From assembly GCA_950022295.1 (NCBI GenBank), contig OX465601.1, positions 70,317,501 to 70,381,500 of the forward strand: a stretch of 64,000 bases of DNA. The letters run 5' to 3'. Below are positions 22,698 to 32,136 of this stretch, piece by piece. Made by a program: the position numbers and the translations under genes. This DNA comes from Bromus sterilis (taxonomy: Eukaryota > Streptophyta > Magnoliopsida > Poales > Poaceae). Numbering within the stretch: the stretch's first letter is position 1; each line of letters starts with the position of its first letter. The notes under the pieces are model-generated. The model had not been told where the DNA came from and did no database searches. It saw only the letters and a program-made list of their open reading frames with translations.

Positions 22698-23307
22698 GCA
22701 GGCTGGGGCCCAGAAGACATTGTCGTATCTCTGGATGCCCGATTGCCTCTAGTTAAGGGTGCTCTCTGTACCTTCAATACTTGAGACCAAAAGCTGAATG
22801 TCATGCTCTGGAAGTCACGGGAGAAGCCGATTGCTGGTGAGACGACTGCCGACGTAGCTCGGAACCTCAAGGCCGCGCCTCGACAACTTGAAGTGATGCT
22901 CGATTCTGCCGTCCGATCCGGAATAGAGGCTATTCTCTCCATTGTGATGAGCTGGTACCCCGACGTGGATCTGGACCTGCTGCATGCTATGTGGACTGGG
23001 TCGGAGGCCAATGTTGGTGCGATCTGGCCGCGAATCTGCAAAATTGCTGAGGAGCTTGTAGTTGCTATCGATGCTTTGGAGCACACTCCCTATCTTGATG
23101 ACGATGGTTCTCCGATCCCATAAGCATAGCTCAGTGAGCTTCTCTATACCACCAGTGAGGAAGGTACCAACTCCTGACCTGCCCGTCGGTGGACTACAGC
23201 CTCCACTTCTTCGGAATATGCTCAAACTTCTGAAGAGGGTAAAGATTCGTCCGATGAGCAATCGGAGAGCGCAGCTCAAGAGCCCCCGATCACCCAGCCC
23301 GAAGCCA
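22698..23307 (+). pseudogene. X1 copy: antisense ORF of a second Tat family (decayed)
   Basis: X is a decayed Gypsy element whose pol lies on the minus strand, with this ORF on the plus strand. An open stretch runs 22803-23123. An in-frame TGA lies just upstream of 22803, and a TAA and TAG follow at 23121 and 23127, after which the frame continues into the Tekay insertion. The protein segment has MSWYPDVDLDLL and EELVVAID, resembling the C-terminal part of grass 'putative gypsy type transposon' (Transposase_28-like) proteins that accompany Tat elements. That match is from memory and weak. The tail is Ser/Thr/Glu-rich. The homologous sequence at 53078-53464 is the same ORF's end. Function is unknown. 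Confidence 0.55.
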
Positions 23308-26300
23308 TGTCGGGACCCGGAATTTGCATATGTAATTCCAGTCACAATTCAATCGTATGGAGAGCCGAGAGCCATACCCACTTGTCTAAGCAGACAAGGC
23401 CAAGTACAAGACACTCTCGGAAAGCTCGAACGTGAGGGGCATCCCATCCAGGACGGATGATCAATTGAGATGGGTCCTCATCGCCCGCTGACAAGTCTAA
23501 ATGATTATGGGTGGTGAAATCCCATACTCATAGACAAGTCGCCTCAACCATATTATCGATTGAATCATAACACTTACATAAACAGACTCCAGCCCGATCT
23601 CTTAGTCGGGTCTCAGGCGGGCTCGATCGTACAACGAAGTGTGCCACGTGACGGAGTCACGAGCAATCGCATCGCGATGCCCCAAGCTGCACACATCTCA
23701 GGGCCACTTGGTGTAAGAAAGATCGCCGACGAGAGCACAACTAAGGTATCGAACCCCACACATGACATGCACGATATAAACATACACGCAACATGCATGC
23801 CAAGTGTATAACAACAGGTAACACAACATGAACTCTACAAACTCATAGACTTTATTGCATCTGCTAAACTGAGCAGGCATAGTAGTTGTATTACAAGCAG
23901 AGATCACATGACTGTGATCTAACATTACATCAAGCAACAATGGAAGCAAATTATGTCTTAGTAAAGACAAGTTTAAGAAATGGCTTAAGAAGCCTGAAAG
24001 AAAATACAACGACCCTCCAAAGGAACAAGGCTGCTGTCTGGAACTATACGACTTAGTCGGCGTCAAGCTCGAGGTAGAGGCCACCATCAGGGTCAGTGGT
24101 CTCGTCTCTAAAACATAGAATAAGCAAACGTGAGTACAAAGTTGTACTCAGCAAGACTTACATCAGAACTATACTACATATGCTCAAGTATCAAGGTAAA
24201 GGCAAGTGGGGTTATAATGCTGAAAGCTTTGACTTGGCTATCCTGTACTACGACTACATAGAGTTGAGGTGAGAGGCGCACACGAGTCCATCTAATCTTG
24301 ATCACCACATCAATACACCACCATGGATCCTTCCTCGACTTCCCCACGAGGAAGCAACCACACAGCACTCACACTTATCTTGCGATTTTTAGAGTATCCA
24401 TTTGAGTTGTCTAATAATCAAGTAAAGATCTCTAAGTAGTCCATAACCGCGGACACGGCTATTCGAATAGTTCATTAACCCTGCAGGGGTGTACTTCTTC
24501 ACATACGTAGCTACCACTTACCGCCTATAACTCGTCACCTTCAAGCGGTGTCGGCGAGGATAGTACCACGACACTTACCTCACGGCTCCAACTCTAGTCT
24601 AGGGGATCGCCTATCTGAGTATGTACCCCAATCGGGAATCCGTCCGGGGTTTCCGTTCAGGACCCAGATGATGTATGGATGGTCCGACAAGCCCACCTCG
24701 ACGGATGGAATTGCGCTTGCCTAAAACCGTGCTACAAAGTAACCGTGCATCTCCTCCCACTCCGGCACAAAATCAAATCGAAGAAGCAATAACCCATGCG
24801 AATCCTGGACCATAATCGGGGTGAGTTAATAGGTCGAGATGGGTCAATGAGCCCAACATGTGGTAGTAATCTGTATCTTGGATCACAACACAAGAACTCG
24901 GGGCCTAGGGCAGTGTAAATGAGACAACCCACTTTGTACTCCTACACAGCCTCTCATTGTTCACTTATATTAGGGTGACTTTATCAACACGTTACCACCT
25001 TGTTGCATGTGTTCACTACCATCCCGATACGTCACCCAGATGGATCATATTCATTGCATACAACTCTAGCATGGCATAGCATAACATGAATGAAGGGCCA
25101 CATGATGAACACATACAAACTTGTATCTGCTAGGTTGAGGTTTTCTTAATACTGTGGTAGCAATGATAGGTCATGCAAAGGATGGGTTCAACTAGCGGTA
25201 GAACGATAACATGTGAATCACCTAATCATGCATAAGAGAACAAGAGGGAAATGGGTTTATATAGACATGATCAATGGGGTTTGCTTGCCTTATTGTCGAG
25301 ACTCGGGGGTGCCACTCTTTGGAGAAAACAGGAACTACGTCCGGCGATGGATCTATCGAGAAGAAACAAACACCGAGACAACAACAATGTAAACATCACA
25401 TTGCAATGCACATTCAAGAAATGAATCATGGCATGGTACTAATGTGACCTAGGTTCAATTTGTCACATGTTAATTGAAGTTGATTTGAAAAAGGAATTCA
25501 AATTCGAACTCCAAATGTTGTTCAAATTATCCCAAGTTGCGTTTGCTAATGTTTGGATATGGTAAACCATGTTGTCATGTGTATGATATGCCTCTGATGT
25601 GCAAGTATTAAGGTTGGCATTGCAAAGATTTAAATTGAAATGATTTAAACATTTATTTTGAGATATTCCAAATAACCCAAATAGCTAAATGCTACTGGTC
25701 CATCATCATAGATGTGTTTTTCATCTATGAAAATATGATATTTGGAATCCTTGCATTTTTCTGATGATTTTTCATATATTACACTTTTAATTTGGAGTTA
25801 TAGATTAAAAGATATGAATTTCCAAAGATTTAATAGTTTTCTAGATTTTCTGTTAATTAGAGAAATTAATTATTGCGTCATCATGACACAAAGGTGACGT
25901 CATGGGGGGCTGACCAGTGGGGCCACTGTGTCATTGACTTAGAGTTAAAATTCTGTTTTAATTAAATTTTTAATTTTATTTGGGGGGGCTGGCCCCACCT
26001 GTTAGTGGCTTAGGCCAAACTAAACAGGGGGGTTAGCCCCCCTAATGACAAGCCACGTGGGCACGGCCGGCGGTTAGCTGCCGGTGACCTGCAGCCGCGG
26101 CGGCGCCCACTGGAGAAGGCGGCTCCGGCCACGGTTCGTGGCGCCGCGACCACCAGGAGACAGAGAACGCACGCGCGCGTCTCCCTGGCGAGTCGGGCGT
26201 CACCGGCGTGGTCTAGGGCGACGACTGCTTGCGGCGGGGGCGGCTTCCGGAGACGGCCACGACGGGGATTCGGCGACGAGGCACGGGGCAGAGCGCGGGA

Positions 26301-27263
26301 TGATGGGTTTTGAAGAGGATCTCACCCCGAGCACAACGGTGCGGTAGGCGGAGGCAGAGGAGCTGTTGCGGCGACGAATTCGCCGGAGGAAAGCCACGGC
26401 GGCCGGAGCTCTTCGGCGAAGCTGGCGTCGTCTACAGGGCGGAAGGGCTCGGGATCTTCAGCGTGGAGGGGCTACTCGACGGTGCGCACCTCGTGGACAT
26501 GATGGCTTGGCGCGGGAGGCACGGGGGCCACGTCTGCGCGCGACGGCGGCCGGCCGCGAGCTCTCGGATATGCGCAAATTTGTGCAAGGGATAGAGGGAT
26601 AAGGATGAGGAAGAGGGGCAAAAGGTGCGGGTTTTCCAGGGGACCTCCACGGCGCGAGGATAGGGACGAGATAAGCAGGAAGCTCCGTGGCCAGGGAAGG
26701 TGGCGGCCATGCGAGGTGAACGGCTCGGCTGTCCCTCCTCCTGGCAGAGGAGGAAGAGGGTCCTGCTCTCCTGGGCTGGGCCTTTTCTGCCCACTTGGGC
26801 CAGGTAAGTGGTGCCTTGCCCATTTTATTTTTCTTTTTATTGTTTTCTTTTTTCTTTGTTTGATTAGATTTATATATCAAATCATTTTATATAATCCCTG
26901 AAATAATTTATATGGACTTATCTGACTAATATAAAGTCAGTACTAAGTTTTCAGGAATTTTGGATTTCAAAATATTTGAATCCAATTCAAATATGGATAA
27001 TATTTAATTTCCAAAGGCACTTTTGGAATTTTTCAAAAATGCATGAGCATGACATGGGACCCACATCACATGAAATCTGATCATGCCCATTTATAGGACT
27101 TTTCAAAAACTTCAGAATATTTTTGGAAAAAGATTTTTGTCTGACCATTTATTTAAATTCTTTTTGAGGCTTTTCCAAATCCCCAATTATTAAAGAAAGA
27201 AATTTAAACATGATGCCTTATTTCTATAAATAAAAAACACATACCAAAACTAGGGTTGTGACA
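23308..27263 (-). repeat. 3' LTR of the minus-strand Tekay-type element
   Basis: This 3956-bp LTR reads TGTCACAACCC at 27263 to GGGTCCCGACA at 23308 on the minus strand. It is the same superfamily as 35116-39053 and 15613-19380 but clearly diverged. The GC-rich core is at about 26040-26790. Open frames there are compositional and are not called as genes. Confidence 0.92.
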
Positions 27264-27934
27264 ACTCGCCCCCACTCAAAAGAATCTCGTCCCGAGATTC
27301 AAGACGAAAGGTAAGAGGGAAAATCTTCAAGGATGCATTTTCAAGAAGATCGAGAACCTCACGATCAACTCATGGAATGAGATATGAAAATATCTCTTGA
27401 GTTGAGACACAAGACACACATCAAAATGATGGAAGGAGGTAGGGAAGTTTCAATTTGGTAGGCAACAGTTCCACGCTAAAGTAGATGGTGAATAGGTTCC
27501 ACACTTTGAAACTTGTTCACTATCTACTTCACAACGAGACACCTTAGGGTAGGTGACTCAAGAATATCTCCCAAGTCAGGCAAAAAGAATAACTTTTGAT
27601 ACAGTGATCATAGAAGTTTCTTTCACCAGAATCAGGCATACAAAAACGATCGTTGAAGGAATTCGAAAGAATGGCACACTCAAATTTAGATGGAAACTAT
27701 GTTTATAGAGACAATTCGGCAAACGAGAGGCACAATCCCATTTCATACCGAAGGATATAACCTAGTGGTTGAGCATGCTTTCTATAGCTTGAGCATTCCA
27801 CATTCATATGGCTTAACCAAATCTGTGCCGAAGATCTTGGTAGCACTTCATACAACCATGATGAATATAAGTGGGGGATGCGGATGCAAAGGAAGATAAT
27901 TCTCAGGTTTGTTTTCTTGGTATAGCACTATTTC
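27264..27934 (-). other. Internal fragment of the minus-strand Tekay-type element
   Basis: On the minus strand this ends in GAGTGGGGGCGAGT (polypurine tract). Just before it is the palindrome GAATCTCGGGACGAGATTC (27281-27299), which also precedes the polypurine tract of the intact element at 43947-43965. No chromodomain or other coding sequence is recognisable in the remaining 600 bp, which appears to be 3' non-coding. Confidence 0.75.
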
Positions 27935-28797
27935 CCGGACCGTAGGCTGTCACACTTAAGGGCAATCGATGCATTAAGGATTGATTCGGGATCATCGGTG
28001 AAAAGAGAGAAAACACCGGAAATGTACCGGGAGGTGCCGGAAGCTGTTCTGGATATTTTGAAAGGTTCAAAATAATATATATTAATGTTTAAATATGTTT
28101 TATTATTTAATTGACATAATTAAATATTAAAAATGATTTAAATAATTAATTAAAAAGTTAAAAAGGTATTTGGGCCTTAAAAGGCCCATGAGGGGAAGGG
28201 GGAGCCTCCCCCCTTGGGCTTGGCGCCAAGGGAAGGGCCCATCCCCCCTCCTAGCCGCACCACTCCCCCCCTTGGGGGTTTAGTCCCACATGGGGGAAGG
28301 GGAGGGGGTGGATCCCCTCCTTGGCCTATATAAGGAGGGGTGGGGGTGCCTTTTTCAACACAACATTGAGTTTCTCTCTCTCTCTCTCTCTCTCTTTCTC
28401 CGACCTAGAGCGGACTCCCCTGGTTTGTAGTTTGCACCTGGTTGGGGGTTTCACCATCATCCGGATGCCGTCGCGCTGCCGGAATCGGGATCCAGATCAA
28501 TCTTATTTCCGCTGCTCTTCTGGTTCAGAGCCCGGAGGGACGTCAGTTGCACCGTACGTGTGTAATCCCGCGAGGCACTACACGTGTGGTGCTACTTCAT
28601 CGTCGGAGGTTCTTCAACACGACAGGGAGGTCGTAGGATCAGAGTATACTCCAACCACGTTCGAGGAACGTTTCCCTCTTTCGGTCTTCAAAGGTATGAA
28701 CACCGATTCCTTCCGTTACATACATTAGCATAGCATAGATCTTGGGTTCGGGACTCGTAGGTAGGAATTTTTTTGTTTTCTGCGCCGATCCCCAACA
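27935..28797 (+). mobile_element. BARE1/Angela-type LTR fragment (3' part)
   Basis: The plus-strand LTR end TGCGCCGATCCCCAACA is at 28797. The fragment starts abruptly near 27935 at a point corresponding to about 3660 in the minus-strand LTR, so roughly the 5' half is missing. A TATA box is at 28327-28334 and a (CT)n tract at 28373-28396. It is followed directly by X sequence (AAATATACT), matching 53881 in the second X copy. Confidence 0.88.
28327..28334 (+). promoter_or_regulatory. TATA box in the BARE1/Angela-type LTR fragment
   Basis: TATATAAG sits in a GGCCTATATAAGG context, the family's known promoter position. A (CT)n tract follows about 40 bp downstream. Confidence 0.7.
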
Positions 28798-29289
28798 AAA
28801 TATACTCTAGAATACGAATTGTCCAATTGATGGTTCTGCTCGGCCACGTTCACCCGACATTACAGCCGACTTGCGGTCTGCATTCGGTTCGAACTGACAC
28901 ACACACAACCCCATCACTCATCTTGTTCTTTTCTCAAGTATACCCGTTTCGTGGCAACCGACCAGTCCCCGGGTCCGCTTTTGCCGACCTTGGGACTGGG
29001 AATAAATGCACAAATTTTATCTTTTAATTCCCACCGAATGCATTCTCCTGGACGCACGGCGATTCTCATTGATAACATTGCAAAGGAAAAATACAACGAT
29101 ACAGCTCAACTTAAAACCGGCACAATTGCTCGGCGTTCCAGGGACGCTCCGTTTCTTGTCCTGAAGTGTCCACATATCGGGTCGGCTTTCTGCAGTCGAT
29201 GAGGTAGTATGCATTGTTCTTGAGCGCCCGACTGACGATGAATGGACCTTCCCAAGGAGAGGATAACTTGTGCTGGCCTCACGAAACGC
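28798..29289 (-). pseudogene. X1 copy: Tat integrase C-terminal end (decayed)
   Basis: On the minus strand, 29289 down to about 29111 encodes the C-terminal segment of a Tat integrase (SSPWEGPFIVSRAL, then RPWNAEQL), ended by a stop near 29111. The remaining 28798-29110 is the 3' non-coding part. The upstream integrase is not here because Athila element A begins at 29290. The equivalent sequence at 54193-54371 continues, across a solo LTR, into the integrase core at 55950-56712. The two X copies differ at about 14 of 492 positions by eye, mostly C/T or G/A. Confidence 0.78.
29285..29289. repeat. AACGC, target-site sequence left of Athila element A
   Basis: AACGC occurs here, at 54367-54371 and at 55945-55949. 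The LTRs at 29290 and 54372 are inserted at the same site of X. Confidence 0.85.
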
Positions 29290-30902
29290 TGATACGTCCC
29301 AAACGTATCTATAATTTCTACTTGCTCCATGCATGTTTTGGGTGACTTTGCCATGTTTTGCTTGAACTTTCATACACTTTTGAGCATATTTGGACTAATC
29401 TATTAACCCGGTGCACCCAGCTTCCAGTTGCCGTTTTCTACTGTTTTTGTATTTTGGGTTTTCCGGCCATTAAAAGTGCTCCAAAAAATCCGGAAAAATC
29501 AGATAAAAAATCAGCGACCCGGAAGCTTCCGGAATAACCAAAGCAGTGGAGGGGGGCCACCACAGGAACTCCAGAAGGGTCCCTGGCGCGGCCCCACCCT
29601 AGGCCACGCTAGGGGACCTCCTGGCTGCCCTGTGGGTCCCCTTGACACCCCCCTCCGCCTATATTTAGCCCTCGGGGTGGAAACCCCTAATATCGATCTC
29701 TTTTCTGCGATATCGCCTCTGTACCGCCGCCGCCGCCGCTTCAAGATCGGGGCTGCCTGGAGAAGTTGCTCCGGCACCCTGCCGGGAGAAGCTACCCCCT
29801 CCGGGAGACCATCCATAGCCATGGACACCTCCCGTATGTACCGTGAGTAGTTCCCCTTGGACCATGGGTCCGTGACCAGTAGCTATGTGATGTTCCTCTT
29901 CCCTCTTTGTGCCTCCACTTTCGAGACCTCGTGAGCTGCCTCACAAGATCGAGGCACCTTTGTAATTTTCTGCCGTTGCTATGATGAGTTTGTTGGGATC
30001 TGATGGATTATGAGACTATGTTCAGATTGTGATGAGTAATATATTTGGTTCTTCTCTTTTATATTTTGTTCTTGAGTAAATTCTTGCATGTTCTCCGTTG
30101 CCGTATTTTACTTTGGCCAAGTGATTTGTTGCAACTCCAAGAGGGAGCGTTATGCTTGATTGTTGGTTCAACCCCTTGATGTCTAGCTTGAGTGACAGAA
30201 ACATGAGACTAGGGGATGTGCTGTTGCCACCAGGGATAAAACAACGGTGCTTGTATCCGCGGATGCAAGGATTGCTTACTTTACGCAAAGTTCTTTTAAT
30301 GCAGTTGTCTATTGCTTTGAATTTACACTTTGGGTGGGATTCGCAACTTAATACCAGCGAGATGTTCTGGATAGATATATCAAGGTGGATGATTCGTAGT
30401 AGATGCAGATGGATTTCGGTCTACTTACCTTGGCGTACTGCCCATTGCTTTTGAGCCCTTCCTTTCTTTGCAGCATAGTTAGCATTGCGGTGCCTTCATA
30501 ATCCTGTCAATTTCCCAACTGTTATTTGTTTACCTCGCTAGCACTTTTATCGTCTTTTGGGAGAGAGACATCACTAGTGAAAATCATGGGACCCCGGTCC
30601 ATCTTCATATCATTGTTTACATCCTTAGTTTACTTTTCAGTTGCTATCATTATTATCTCTTGCGTTAATCCTTTGTAAACAGCAAGGCCGGAGGAATTGA
30701 CAACTCCTCTGTACTCGTTGGGAGCAAAGTTATCTGTATCTATGTGCAGGTCCACGTCAAGCGCCGTGACACCTTCTTGTATCTCTGGAGTCCTACTGGT
30801 TCGATAACCTTGGTATCTTCACCGAGGGAAATTTGTTGCTACGCTACATATCACCTTCCACTTGGGGTAACCAACGAGGAGTGAGAGATCCTCACCGTAT
30901 CA
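29290..30902 (+). repeat. 5' LTR of Athila element A
   Basis: This 1613-bp LTR begins TGATACGTCCC and ends CCGTATCA. A TATA-like CTATATTTAG is near 29659. Its last 200 bp match the solo LTR at 54372 but not the LTR at 47990, so 29290 and 54372 belong to one subfamily. Short open frames on both strands are not genes. Confidence 0.93.
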
Positions 30903-30912
30903 AGCCAATTTC

Positions 30913-30930
30913 TGGCGCCGTTGCCGGGGA
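30913..30930 (+). promoter_or_regulatory. Primer-binding site of Athila element A
   Basis: TGGCGCCGTTGCCGGGGA lies ten bases after the LTR end. It is the tRNA-Asp-type site typical of Athila elements. Confidence 0.9.
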
Positions 30931-31056
30931 CTCCAGTCTACAAGATAGGGGAGTTGCACACTATCTTTTATCTTTGCTTTTTAGTCTTGTTAGTTTACCA
31001 TTTAGTTTTTACTTTTGTGTCCCTAATCAAAAATACCAAAAATACCTGCTGCTACT

Positions 31057-32136
31057 ATGGGTTCCAATGAAAACACCAAGTTGTGTGACTTCACCAGAAA
31101 CTCCACTTCAGAACTAGAGAGTATGCTTAGAGACTTTATCACTACCCAAAAGGCCTTCAACAAGAATGTGGAAGAAAAACTAGCTAAATTATATAATCTT
31201 TGTTTGAAGGTAGACAACTTAGCCCTTGATGTTGAGATGTTAAAAATTAGAACCTCTCCCCTTGAGGAGAGTAAGGTCACTCCTATTAATGCTATCCAGT
31301 TACAAATCAATGAAAATAATAGGATGATGGCTAAACTTCAAGAGAGCTGGGCTAGAGAAAAGGAGGAAGAAGAGAGAACTAAGAGCCTTCCTACCTACCA
31401 CACAATAGCTACTATCCAAGTAGTTGAGGATGTCCAAACTGTTAGCACCCATCACACCCCTAGTCCCACTGGACCTATCAATGATGATGCTACCACCTCA
31501 GCCTTAGAAGCGGAAAAATCTATGAACATAGAGGCTTTCAAACAAGTGATCTTGAATAATATCACTACTTCCTTGGTAGATAGTAGTGATTTAGACCTTG
31601 ACAACTGCACTTTACCGGAAGTTAGTGGTTTCCTACACAAGATGTCTAGAGACCCCCACACTAGCACACTCAATCTTGCCTTCACAGAGCATATCACCAA
31701 TGCTCTAATCAAAGTTAGGGAGGAGAAGCTTAGACTAGAAGCCTCCATACCTAGAAAGCTAGAAGATGGTTGGGATCCTATGATAAAAATTAAATTGAAT
31801 AACTTCTCTTGCTATGCTTTTTGTGATGTTGGAGCAAGTACCTCTGTTATGCCCAAAAGAATGTATGATATGCTTGAATTGAAACCTTTTGATTCGTATT
31901 CTTTTGGTGTTCGTCTTGTTGATTCTTCCGTAAAGAAACCTTTGGGGAAGATCGACGATGTTCTTATCATTGTCAATGACAATTATGTTCCCGTTGATTT
32001 CACTATTATGGACATTGAGTGTGAACCTTCTTGTCCAATTATTTTGGCACGTCCTTTTCTTCGCACAGTTGGTGCTATCATTGACATGAAAGAAGGAACT
32101 ATCAAATTCCAATTCCCTCTCAAGAAAGGGATGTAA
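31057..32136 (+). CDS. Truncated gag-protease ORF of Athila element A
   Basis: This open frame of 359 codons starts at ATG 31057, about 130 bp after the primer-binding site. Residues 1-15 look like the true gag N-terminus. Residue 16 onward aligns with the frame at about 49969 in element C, so the gag core and the Asn-rich linker are deleted in frame. Residues about 20-110 are coiled-coil-like, with many Lys/Glu/Leu. The aspartic protease occupies about residues 235-355, with FCDVGASTSVMP carrying the D-x-G-A active site, followed by a CPIILARPFLR region. There is no RT, RNase H or integrase. Alone it could not transpose. A partner would be needed to supply capsid and enzymes. Confidence 0.82.
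   Translation: MGSNENTKLCDFTRNSTSELESMLRDFITTQKAFNKNVEEKLAKLYNLCLKVDNLALDVEMLKIRTSPLEESKVTPINAIQLQINENNRMMAKLQESWAREKEEEERTKSLPTYHTIATIQVVEDVQTVSTHHTPSPTGPINDDATTSALEAEKSMNIEAFKQVILNNITTSLVDSSDLDLDNCTLPEVSGFLHKMSRDPHTSTLNLAFTEHITNALIKVREEKLRLEASIPRKLEDGWDPMIKIKLNNFSCYAFCDVGASTSVMPKRMYDMLELKPFDSYSFGVRLVDSSVKKPLGKIDDVLIIVNDNYVPVDFTIMDIECEPSCPIILARPFLRTVGAIIDMKEGTIKFQFPLKKGM

Larger units (their letters stand above)
23308..27934 (-). mobile_element. Minus-strand Tekay-type element: 3' LTR plus truncated internal region
   Basis: The LTR is 23308-27263. It is followed by a polypurine tract (27264-27277, read on the minus strand) and about 660 bp of internal sequence before an abrupt join to a BARE LTR fragment. 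The other LTR and all of gag-pol are missing. The left end abuts X1 at a point that in the second X copy (53341/53342) is uninterrupted, so the element inserted there. One later deletion probably removed its right part, about 540 bp of X, and the left part of a BARE LTR. Confidence 0.85.

Noticed and set aside
26084..26901. Several open frames in the minus-strand Tekay LTR
   Set aside because: Same GC-rich LTR core; Arg/Gly/Pro-rich on both strands, no homology seen.
28321..28728. 135-codon frame next to the BARE TATA box
   Set aside because: It is normal BARE-type LTR sequence; a similar frame appears in the other BARE LTR on the opposite strand (2845-3279).
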